Shown: one piece after another, positions 43,378 through 50,397 of the stretch | Layout of the letters: each line of letters begins with the position of its first letter | Position numbering within the stretch: position 1 is the stretch's first letter | Assembly (NCBI GenBank): GCA_046726315.1 | Contig: JBKPAG010000012.1 | Location: forward strand, 21,113-85,112 | DNA: 64,000 bases | Source of the DNA: JACVRX01 sp046726315 | GTDB taxonomy: Bacteria > Actinomycetota > Actinomycetes > Jiangellales > Jiangellaceae | Reading direction: 5' to 3' | Made by a program: the position numbers and the translations under genes | Notes under the pieces: model-generated | What the model saw: only the letters and a program-made list of their open reading frames with translations | Database searches by the model: none | What the model was told of the DNA's origin: nothing

Positions 43378-43920
43378 ATGTCGCTGGAACGGCCCACCGC
43401 CCCTGACCCGTACGAGCTCCTGCCGAAGGTCGGAACGTTCTCCGTCGAGAGTGACGACGTGCATGACGGCGAGCAGATGAGTGACCAGCACGCCTTCGAC
43501 GACTGGGGTGTGGGCGGCGGCAACGTCTCGCCCCACCTGCGCTGGTCGGGAGCGCCAGCGGAGACCCGTAGCTACACGGTGTCCTGTTTCGACCCCGATG
43601 CCCCCACACCATGCGGCTTCTGGCACTGGGTGCTGGTCGATCTGTCCGATACGACGACCGAGCTTTCCAGGGGTATCGGCACCGCCGACGAGTCGCAGCT
43701 GCCCGGCGCGTTCTCGGTGCGCAACGACTTCGGACAGACGGGCTACGGGGGGCCTGCGCCGTCGGAGGGCGATGTTCCGCACCGGTACTACTTCGTCGTG
43801 CATGCGGTCGACGTGCCGACGCTGGGCGTGCCGCACGACGCGACACCCGCCGTTGTCGCGTTCAACCTGGCTTTCCACTCGCTGGCGCGGGCCATCACGG
43901 TCCCGACCTGGCGCCGATAG
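43378..43920 (+). CDS. PEBP/YbhB-YbcL-family protein
   Basis: This 180-aa phosphatidylethanolamine-binding-protein-fold protein has GGNVSPHLRWSGAPAETRSYTVSCFDPDAPTPCGFWHWVLVDL, with the anion-pocket D-P-D-A-P and the W-x-H-W motif. A late Y-G-G-P-x-P and HRYYFVVHAVD follow. Cytoplasmic; the bacterial role is poorly defined. The RBS GAGGAGGT lies 4-11 nt upstream of the ATG. It is divergent from the dynamin pair. Confidence 0.92.
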   Translation: MSLERPTAPDPYELLPKVGTFSVESDDVHDGEQMSDQHAFDDWGVGGGNVSPHLRWSGAPAETRSYTVSCFDPDAPTPCGFWHWVLVDLSDTTTELSRGIGTADESQLPGAFSVRNDFGQTGYGGPAPSEGDVPHRYYFVVHAVDVPTLGVPHDATPAVVAFNLAFHSLARAITVPTWRR

Positions 43921-43924
43921 CGGC

Positions 43925-44470
43925 GTGACCTACCCGTCGATCGGCGCGTTGGCGACCGTCCCGGCAAGCGTGCGACCAGATCTGCTGGCCGAGCCGGTAC
44001 GAGTGGCCCTCGATGCGCGCCCCCACGCCGAGATCTATGTCGCCGAGATCGACCCGGAGCTCGCCGACACTGCACAGTTCTGCACGGCGTATGGGGTCGC
44101 ACCAGAGATCTCGGCCAACTGTGTCGTCGTCGCGGGGCGACGCGGCGGCGAGCAGCGCGTCGCCGCCTGCATGGTTCTCGCCACCTCGCGGGCAGACGTC
44201 AACAATGTGGTGAAACGCCGCCTCGATGTCCGCAAGGCGTCGTTTCTCGCGATGGACGAGGCGGTGCTGGCGACCGGGATGGAATACGGCGGCATCACCC
44301 CGATCGGATTACCGACCGGCTGGCCGGTGCTGGTCGACGCCGCCGTCGCCGAACTGCCGTACACGGTGATCGGCAGCGGCGTGCGGCGATCAAAACTGGC
44401 CCTCCCGGGCGCGACACTCGCCGGCTGGCCAGGGGCGGAGGTCGTCGACGGCCTGGGCAGACGGAGCTGA
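43925..44470 (+). CDS. YbaK/EbsC-family aminoacyl-tRNA deacylase
   Basis: This 181-aa protein has the YbaK/ProX editing fold: CVVVAGRRGGEQRVAACMVLATSRADVNNVVKRRLDVRKASFLAMDEAVLATGMEYGGITPIGLP contains the conserved Lys (in VRKASF) and the GGITP-x-GLP loop. Such enzymes hydrolyse mischarged tRNAs in trans. It starts with GTG 4 bp after the PEBP gene and ends 37 bp before tRNA-Arg. Confidence 0.9.
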   Translation: MTYPSIGALATVPASVRPDLLAEPVRVALDARPHAEIYVAEIDPELADTAQFCTAYGVAPEISANCVVVAGRRGGEQRVAACMVLATSRADVNNVVKRRLDVRKASFLAMDEAVLATGMEYGGITPIGLPTGWPVLVDAAVAELPYTVIGSGVRRSKLALPGATLAGWPGAEVVDGLGRRS

Positions 44471-44507
44471 GCAGCCGCACCGTCCCCCACAATGGGATAG
44501 CAGCAAG

Positions 44508-44580
44508 GCGCCCGTAGCTCAGCGGATAGAGCCGGTGGCTTCTAACCACCAGGTCGGGGGTTCGAATCCCTCCGGGCGCG
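44508..44580 (+). tRNA. tRNA-Arg (anticodon TCT)
   Basis: 73-nt cloverleaf. The acceptor stem GCGCCCG (44508-44514) pairs with CGGGCGC (44573-44579), discriminator G. The anticodon stem GGTGG/CCACC encloses loop CTTCTAA with anticodon TCT at 44541-44543. The T-loop GGTTCGAATCC is intact. CCA is not encoded. It reads AGA, a rare codon in this GC-rich genome. Confidence 0.97.
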
Positions 44581-44616
44581 CTGAGCAGCGGCAACGGCGC
44601 AGACCTGGGCCAACCG

Positions 44617-45252
44617 CTAAGATCGGCGGCGGAAAGCGCTGAACGGAATCAACAGGAACAAAGCCACGCCGAGATAGCCGATCACGGCGATCGTCGGGAA
44701 GAACACCCCGAGGACCAGCAGCCCGACATAGCCGGCGAACCCTGGCGTCAACCGACGCGTGGCGACGGCGATCTCCTCGTCGCCGACATCGGCCCGCACG
44801 TGCCCTTCGCTGACCACGTATCGCCACAGTACGAACATCAGCACCGCGATCAGCAGCAGGTTCAACCCATAGATAGTCGCGGCGACCCGCTCGGCGTCGC
44901 GGTGACCGATGTTCTCCGCGACCAGACGGGTGGGGAAGGGCAGGAACGAGACCAGCAGGAGCAACAGCAAGTTCACCCGCACCACCATGGCGTCGGCGTA
45001 CTCCATGTAGTCCGTGATCGCGTTGTGCTCCAACCACGTCACGCCGATGGTCGCGAAGCTGACCACGTACGCGAGGTAAGACGGCCACTGCTGCAGCACC
45101 GCGGTCAAGAGGTCGTCTTCGGAGCCCTCAGGGACCGAGATCTCCAGCACCAGCAGCGTGATCGCGATCGCGAACACGCCGTCACTGAAGGCTTCGAGGC
45201 GGCGCGGGCTGAGCCGGCGTCGAGGCTCGGCCGTGGACTCGCTGTCAGTCAC
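44617..45252 (-). CDS. TMEM175-family (DUF1211) potassium channel-like membrane protein
   Basis: This 211-aa protein has about six membrane helices. It opens with SPRRLEAFSDGVFAIAITLLVLEISVPEG, carrying the FSD motif that lines the pore in TMEM175 channels. A TIGVTWLEHNAITDYM segment and further helices follow. Bacterial members are single-repeat and tetrameric. The GTG start at 45252 has GGAAGGAG 8 nt upstream. It is divergent from the LLM gene. Confidence 0.87.
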   Translation of the reverse strand: MTDSESTAEPRRRLSPRRLEAFSDGVFAIAITLLVLEISVPEGSEDDLLTAVLQQWPSYLAYVVSFATIGVTWLEHNAITDYMEYADAMVVRVNLLLLLLVSFLPFPTRLVAENIGHRDAERVAATIYGLNLLLIAVLMFVLWRYVVSEGHVRADVGDEEIAVATRRLTPGFAGYVGLLVLGVFFPTIAVIGYLGVALFLLIPFSAFRRRS

Positions 45253-45291
45253 TCTCGCCACTCCTTCCAGTCGGCTGGCTAGAGTCCGATC

Positions 45292-46152
45292 ATGCGCGTT
45301 GGCATCGGTCTGCCCAACCCCGTTCCCGGCTGTCCCGGCGACTTGCTGCCGAAGTGGGCGGCTGCCGCCGAAGGGCGCGGCTTCCCGACGTTGGCCACCA
45401 TCGACCGCGTGGCGTTTCCCAACCATGACCCGCTGATTGCCCTGGCCGCGGCGGCAGCGGTAACCGAGCGCATCGAGTTGTTGCCGAACATCTTGCTCCT
45501 CCCGACCCGAAACGCAGTGCACGTCGCGAAGGCGGCGGCCACGCTCTCGAGCATCTCCGGTGGACGGCTGACTCTCGGCGTGGGTGTGGGCGGTCGCCCG
45601 GACGACTTCGTCGCGAGCGGGACCGACATCGGTGACCGCGGTCGGCGCACCGACGCGATGCTCGAAACGATGATCCGGGCGTGGCGCGGCGAACCGGTCG
45701 CAGGCAGCCCAGAGCCGGTGACGCCAACGGTGCCCGCCGGCACGGTTCCGCTGCTGATCGGCGGCATGAGCGACGCCACGCTCCGCCGAACACTGCAGCA
45801 CGGCAAGGGCTGGACGGCGGGAGGCATGCCTCCGGACCGAATCGCTCCGTTCGTCGAGCGGGTCCGCACGTCGTGGCGAGATGCCGGAAAGGACGGCGAG
45901 CCGCGCATTGCCGCCCTCGCTTACTTCTCCCTCGGCGACGACGTCGAGAGCGCGTCGTATCAATATCTGCGCCGCTACTACCGTCAGCTCGGCGACCGAG
46001 CCGAGGCGATCGCGCGCGCTGCCCATCGATCGGCCGGCGCCATCAAGGACACCGTTGCCGCGTTCGCTGACGTCGGCGTCGACGACATCATCCTCGATCC
46101 GACCGTCGCTGACATCTCGCAGGTCGACCGGCTCGCCGACGTTGTGCTCTGA
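45292..46152 (+). CDS. LLM-class (F420-dependent type) oxidoreductase
   Basis: This 286-aa luciferase-like TIM barrel has RVGIGLPNPVPG at the start, RGFPTLATIDRVAFPNHDPLIALAAAAAVTERIEL, the ILLLPTRNAVHVAKAAATL strand-helix and GGRLTLGVGVGGRPDDFVASG. VPLLIGGMSDATLRR follows. Actinobacterial members usually use F420, some FMN; the substrate cannot be read. ATG start. Confidence 0.88.
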   Translation: MRVGIGLPNPVPGCPGDLLPKWAAAAEGRGFPTLATIDRVAFPNHDPLIALAAAAAVTERIELLPNILLLPTRNAVHVAKAAATLSSISGGRLTLGVGVGGRPDDFVASGTDIGDRGRRTDAMLETMIRAWRGEPVAGSPEPVTPTVPAGTVPLLIGGMSDATLRRTLQHGKGWTAGGMPPDRIAPFVERVRTSWRDAGKDGEPRIAALAYFSLGDDVESASYQYLRRYYRQLGDRAEAIARAAHRSAGAIKDTVAAFADVGVDDIILDPTVADISQVDRLADVVL

Positions 46153-46185
46153 AGGCTGACCATCTGGGTGATCGCCACCGCCCAT

Positions 46186-46206
46186 CGGTCAGTCGCGTTT
46201 TGACCG
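46186..46206. terminator. Weak candidate bidirectional terminator
   Basis: The inverted repeat CGGTCA (46186-46191) / TGACCG (46201-46206) has a 9-nt loop ending in four T. It lies between the convergent LLM and dioxygenase-like genes. The stem is only 6 bp. Confidence 0.3.
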
Positions 46207-46211
46207 ACCGC

Positions 46212-47033
46212 TCAGACCGCGAGCGCGAGGGTGGCCATGAACCCGGAGCCGACGTCGCCGGTCATCGTGGCGAGCTGCTGGTCGACCCCGTCGCTGAAGA
46301 CCATGTCGCTTTCCAACGAAGTCTGTGCCATGTTGCCCACGCTCTGTTCATAGCCGTCGGTGGCGTAGACAAGCCCGCACACGTCTTCCGGGAACGCAAG
46401 TTGGGAGGTCGTGAGCACCCTGCCGGCGCTGGTCGCCTCGGCCAGGCTCGGATAGACCTCGAAGTGGATATGCGGCCATCGACCCGAATATGCAGCCGGG
46501 AAGATGGTGGTAAAGGTCACCTTGCCGCTGGCGTCCGCCTCCTGCACGCCGCGCAGGTAGTTCTGGTCAGTGGCCCCATCGGAATAGAGGGAGTAGCGAC
46601 CCTCTCGGTCGCAATGCCACAGATACACGGCCGCGCCTGCAAGCGCAGCACACCCATTGGCCTGGTCCAACAGCGACAGAGTCACAGCGAGCGGGACGCC
46701 TTCTGCGGTTCCGCTCGCCGAGCCGAAGCTGGAGCGGATGTCGCTGCGGACAATGCCGGACTCGGTGAGAACGTTCGGCCCGTTCGACCCGTCGCCCGGA
46801 TAGGGACCGGCCGTTTCCTCCGGAATCTCCTCGCAGTTCGCCGCCGTGTCGGTTTCGGTCGGCGCTGTGGTCGCATTCGACGCGGTGGTCGGCGACTCCT
46901 CCTCCGGCGCGCACCCGACGAGCGCCGCCAAGCCCACTCCGGCGAACAGTGTCAATGCCCGCCTCCGGCTGAGCGTTGTCAGGTCATATGCCAGGCCGAG
47001 ATCGTGCTCGGGCGGCGGTTCGCTGTGGGTCAT
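46212..47033 (-). CDS. Exported intradiol dioxygenase-like protein (Tat/lipoprotein)
   Basis: This 273-aa protein has a leader with twin Arg (TLSRRRALTLFAGVGLAALVGC) and a Cys at the end of the hydrophobic stretch, so Tat export and lipidation are likely. The mature domain is a protocatechuate-dioxygenase-like beta sandwich: ETAGPYPGDGSNGPNVLTESGIVRSDIRSS, ALAGAAVYLWHCDREGRYSLYSD, FTTIFPAAYSGRWPHIHFEVYPS. The metal ligands of the family (Tyr, Tyr, His, His) can be seen in the YSGRWPHIHFEV area. Secreted members of this kind are widespread in actinobacteria, with unproven substrates. The RBS AGGAGAT precedes the ATG. Confidence 0.85.
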   Translation of the reverse strand: MTHSEPPPEHDLGLAYDLTTLSRRRALTLFAGVGLAALVGCAPEEESPTTASNATTAPTETDTAANCEEIPEETAGPYPGDGSNGPNVLTESGIVRSDIRSSFGSASGTAEGVPLAVTLSLLDQANGCAALAGAAVYLWHCDREGRYSLYSDGATDQNYLRGVQEADASGKVTFTTIFPAAYSGRWPHIHFEVYPSLAEATSAGRVLTTSQLAFPEDVCGLVYATDGYEQSVGNMAQTSLESDMVFSDGVDQQLATMTGDVGSGFMATLALAV

Positions 47034-47193
47034 TGCTATCTCCTGTCGACCTCGTGCCACGGACGTTAACCAGCCAATGCCGCGGCGGGAACGAGATCGT
47101 CCGGACTCACAGCAAGCTCACAGCGCGGCAACCGGGCGGGACCGCATCGTCATCGTCGATAAGTCCCTGACAGGCGCTCAGCAATGGTCCACG

Positions 47194-48603
47194 ATGTCAA
47201 CCATGACGACCACAGACCGGCTCCGGCTCGATCCGACTGCGGTCCGCGAGCTCCAGCGGGCGTTCCACGGTGAGATCGTCGAACCGGGCGACGTGGACTA
47301 CGACCAACATCGCCGGATCTGGAACGGTTCGATCGATCGCTATCCCGTCCTGATAGCCCGATGCGCCAATGTCGACGACGTCCGCCACACCATCCGGGTC
47401 GCCCGAGAGTCCGGACTCGACCTGACGGTGCGCAGCGGTGGGCACAGCTTCCCGGGACTATCCGTCTGCAACGACGGCCTCGTCGTCGACCTGTCCTTGA
47501 TGAAGCAGGTTCAGGTGGACCCGACTAGCCGAATGGCTCGGGTGCAGGCCGGTGTCCGCCTCGGCGAGCTCGATGCGGAGACTCAGGTGTTCGGTCTGGC
47601 CGTGCCGGCGGGCATCGTGACCACGACCGGTCTGGCCGGGCTGACTTTGGGCGGAGGCATCGGGTGGCTGATGCGCAAATACGGACTGACGATCGACCAG
47701 CTGCTGTCGGTAACCCTGGTCACCGCTGACGGAGAGGTGATCAAGGCCAGCGCGGACGAGAACCCGGACCTGTTCTGGGCGGTCCGCGGAGCCGGCGCGA
47801 ACGTCGGCGTCGTCACCGAGTTCGAGTTCCGGCTCAACCGGCTCGGACCCGAGGTGTTCGCGGGCGCGATCTTCTGGCCGATAGAGGAGTCGGCGAACGT
47901 GCTGCGCTTCTACCGCGACTGGATCACCGACGTTCCGGACGAGCTGACGACCGCCGTCGTTCATCGCAAGGCGCCGCCGTTGCCGACAATCCCTGTTGAG
48001 CTGCATGGCCGGCCCGTCGTCACGGTTGTCTCCTGCTACGCGGGCCCGGTAGAGGACGGCGAGCGGGTCGTCGCGCCGCTGCGTGCGTACGGTTCACCAT
48101 TGCTGGACCTGAACATGCGCAAGCCGTTCGTCGATCACCAGGCGATGTTCGACCCGTCGTTCCCCAACGGCTGGTGGTACTACTTCCGGTCGTGCGACGT
48201 CGACACCCTCAGCGACGAGGTCATCGACATCACCGCCGAACACGCGCAGCGGATCCGCTCGCCGCTTACGGCATTCCCGATCTTCCAGCTCGGCGGCGCC
48301 GTTGCTCGGGTTGGTGACGACGAGACGGCGTTCCACGGCCGGACCAATGGGCACACGTTCAACATCAACGCGACCACGAGCAGCAAGGCCGGCTTCGACG
48401 AGGAGCGGGAGTGGTCGCGGACGTTCTGGACAGCGCTGCAGCCTCATCACAGCGGCGTCTACGTCAACTTCTTGATGGACGAAGGCGAGGAGCGCGTCCG
48501 GGAGGCCTACGGCGCAGCCAAGTATGACCGGCTGCGGGCCATCAAGGGTCAATACGACCCGGAGAACGTCTTCCGGCACAACCAGAACATCCCGCCCGCC
48601 TGA
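47194..48603 (+). CDS. FAD-linked oxidase, berberine-bridge-enzyme type
   Basis: This 469-aa flavoprotein has the FAD_binding_4 motif LTVRSGGHSFPGLSVCNDGLVVDL, whose His is the covalent flavin anchor in this family. PAGIVTTTGLAGLTLGGGIGWLMRKYGLTIDQLLSV follows, and the C-terminal BBE peptide KGQYDPENVFRHNQNIPP. The second (Cys) flavin link of bicovalent members is absent at the PAGIV position. It is likely to oxidise an alcohol or sugar or act in secondary metabolism. ATG 47194 with an alternative at 47203. Confidence 0.9.
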   Translation: MSTMTTTDRLRLDPTAVRELQRAFHGEIVEPGDVDYDQHRRIWNGSIDRYPVLIARCANVDDVRHTIRVARESGLDLTVRSGGHSFPGLSVCNDGLVVDLSLMKQVQVDPTSRMARVQAGVRLGELDAETQVFGLAVPAGIVTTTGLAGLTLGGGIGWLMRKYGLTIDQLLSVTLVTADGEVIKASADENPDLFWAVRGAGANVGVVTEFEFRLNRLGPEVFAGAIFWPIEESANVLRFYRDWITDVPDELTTAVVHRKAPPLPTIPVELHGRPVVTVVSCYAGPVEDGERVVAPLRAYGSPLLDLNMRKPFVDHQAMFDPSFPNGWWYYFRSCDVDTLSDEVIDITAEHAQRIRSPLTAFPIFQLGGAVARVGDDETAFHGRTNGHTFNINATTSSKAGFDEEREWSRTFWTALQPHHSGVYVNFLMDEGEERVREAYGAAKYDRLRAIKGQYDPENVFRHNQNIPPA

Positions 48604-48634
48604 CGGTCATCGGACTATCAGTAGCGTCGACATC

Positions 48635-48874
48635 GTGCCGAAGCATGGCCGCCATGCCGCAGTCCCCTCCGCGCAGGATGCGGCGGCCGACACGTCCCCG
48701 CTGGAGGTCGCGCTCTACGGGGTGCTCGCCGCGGTGGTCGCAGCAGGTGTGCTGCTGGTCGGAGGCCAGCCGATGTGGCAGCCGATCGTGATCGTGGCGG
48801 TTGCTCTGGCGCTGCTCGCCATTGCGGTGCGTTCGTCCACAGGTTCTCACCATGGCCGCCGTCGGCGTCGCTGA
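48635..48874 (+). CDS. Small membrane protein, 79 aa
   Basis: The GTG-started frame gives a protein with two membrane helices (LEVALYGVLAAVVAAGVLLVGG and PIVIVAVALALLAIAVR) and a basic tail (HHGRRRRR). No family recognised. It lies 12 bp upstream of orn on the same strand and is open across its length, which supports a real gene. Confidence 0.6.
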   Translation: MPKHGRHAAVPSAQDAAADTSPLEVALYGVLAAVVAAGVLLVGGQPMWQPIVIVAVALALLAIAVRSSTGSHHGRRRRR

Positions 48875-48886
48875 CGCACGTAGGGT

Positions 48887-49525
48887 ATGTCTGTGAACAA
48901 TGACCGGCTGGTGTGGATCGACTGCGAGATGACCGGCCTCGATCTCGTTCACGACGCGCTGGTCGAAGTAGCCGTGCTGGTCACCGACAGCAATCTCAAC
49001 GTCCTCGGCGACGGCGTTGACCTGGTCATATCTCCTCCGGACGAGGCGATCGCCCAGATGAGCGACGTCGTCCGGCAGATGCACACGGCCAGCGGCTTGA
49101 TCGACGAGTTTCCCATCGGGGTCACGCTCGACCACGCCAACGCGGTGGTGCTCGACTATCTGCGCAAGTACGTTCCCGAGCCGGCGCGGACGCCGTTGGC
49201 CGGCAACACGGTGCACATGGACCGTCTTTTCCTGGCCCGCGATATGCCGGAGGTCGAGGCCTGGCTGCACTACCGCAACGTCGACGTCTCCTCCATCAAG
49301 GAACTCGTTCGCCGGTGGTACCCGCGCGTGTACTTCGCCAGCCCCACCAAGTCCGGCAACCACCGGGCGCTCGGCGACATCCGCGACTCCATCGACGAGC
49401 TGCGCTACTACCAGCGAACAGTGTTCGTGCCGCTGCCCGGCCCGGACAGCGCTACCGCTCGACTGGCGGCCTTGACGGTTGGGCGTGGGCTGGCCGATCC
49501 GCGGGTGGTCGAGGTGGCCGAGTAG
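48887..49525 (+). CDS. orn: Oligoribonuclease
   Basis: This 212-aa 3'-5' exonuclease of the DEDDh class degrades 2-5 nt RNA and pGpG, the last step of RNA and c-di-GMP turnover. Exo I is RLVWIDCEMTGLDL (Asp12, Glu14); Exo II is in the LAGNTVHMDRLFL region; Exo III is KSGNHRALGDIRDSI with the catalytic His and Asp. ATG start. Essential or near-essential in most actinobacteria. Confidence 0.96.
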   Translation: MSVNNDRLVWIDCEMTGLDLVHDALVEVAVLVTDSNLNVLGDGVDLVISPPDEAIAQMSDVVRQMHTASGLIDEFPIGVTLDHANAVVLDYLRKYVPEPARTPLAGNTVHMDRLFLARDMPEVEAWLHYRNVDVSSIKELVRRWYPRVYFASPTKSGNHRALGDIRDSIDELRYYQRTVFVPLPGPDSATARLAALTVGRGLADPRVVEVAE

Positions 49526-49604
49526 TCCAGCGAGCCAGCGCAGCAAAGCGCCGGCAGTTCCGCGTGCGCCGTATACTGCTACGGCGCACGACCTGCGCGA
49601 CGTG

Positions 49605-49677
49605 GTGGCTGTAGCTCAGCTGGTAGAGCACCTGGTTGTGGTCCAGGACGTCGCGGGTTCAAGTCCCGTCAGTCACC
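49605..49677 (+). tRNA. tRNA-His (anticodon GTG)
   Basis: The acceptor GTGGCTG (49605-49611) pairs with CAGTCAC (49670-49676). The extra G-1 of tRNA-His is encoded at 49604, facing C73 (49677). Stem CCTGG/CCAGG encloses loop TTGTGGT, anticodon GTG at 49638-49640. CCA is encoded at 49678-49680. A TATACT -10 sits at 49572-49577. Confidence 0.97.
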
Positions 49678-49743
49678 CCAGATCATCGCTGGATGCCTGC
49701 AGCCAGATAGCCGCACTCCAGGCCACGCCCGTAACCTGAGGGC

Positions 49744-50397
49744 GTGTTCGACATCGCCGGCTACACCGCGACGGCGCACCGGGTGCGCACCGACGACGTC
49801 GACTTCGACTCATTCGGCGACCGGCCGCTGTCGGATTCCGCAGTGCGCTGTTTGCGCTACATGTCCGACGTCGAGAGCCACACGATCTGCTATTTACGCG
49901 ACCTGCTCGTCACCCCGTCGCACAAGGATCCCGCGGTCACCGCGTTCCTGACGATGTGGGCCTACGAGGAGTTCTGGCATGGTGATGCGCTCGACGCGGT
50001 GCTTCGGGCACACGACGTCAATGCCGACTACGGCCACATCCGCAGGGTGCGCTTGGCGCAGGGGTTCCGGGACCGGGTAGCACCGATCCAGCAGTCGATT
50101 GCGGCGAACATCATCGGCGATGATTTCGTTGCCGTTCACATGTCCTGGGGCGCCATCAACGAGTGGTCGGCGCATTCTGCGTACGCACGGCTGATCGAGC
50201 GCGAGAACCACCCCGAGCTCACCAAGCTGTTGCGGCGGATCCAGAACCAGGAATCCCGGCACCTCGCGTTCTACAACTCGCAGGCTCGGGAACGGCTCGA
50301 GCGCTCAAAGTTCGGTGTCGGCCCCAAGGCTGCGCGGCCGCCGAGTCGTCCGCGTGGGTGGCGGACGACTGAGTCCGTGCGAGTGGCGGTGTCCTAG
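49744..50397 (+). CDS. Ferritin-like di-iron protein (desaturase/oxygenase-like)
   Basis: This 217-aa helical protein has a full set of possible di-iron ligands: Glu44 (DVESHT), Glu76-x-x-His79 (YEEFWHGDAL), Glu140 (INEWSAHSAY) and Glu170-x-x-His173 (QNQESRHLAFY). That E, ExxH, E, ExxH spacing is the ligand pattern of acyl-ACP desaturases and related O2-activating enzymes. The last ~35 residues are basic and probably unstructured. Start GTG 49744. Its stop TAG overlaps the GTG of the reductase gene, placing it first in the lipid operon; O2-dependent oxidation of an acyl or alkyl chain is inferred. Confidence 0.75.
   Translation: MFDIAGYTATAHRVRTDDVDFDSFGDRPLSDSAVRCLRYMSDVESHTICYLRDLLVTPSHKDPAVTAFLTMWAYEEFWHGDALDAVLRAHDVNADYGHIRRVRLAQGFRDRVAPIQQSIAANIIGDDFVAVHMSWGAINEWSAHSAYARLIERENHPELTKLLRRIQNQESRHLAFYNSQARERLERSKFGVGPKAARPPSRPRGWRTTESVRVAVS

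Noticed and set aside
44508..44580. tRNA-Arg as an integration site
   Set aside because: No integrase, att-like duplicate or foreign composition next to it; flanking genes are ordinary.
49605..49677. tRNA-His as the boundary of a transferred island carrying the lipid operon
   Set aside because: GC content and codon use of the operon look like the rest of the genome, and no integrase or tRNA-end duplicate is seen at 56445-56535.
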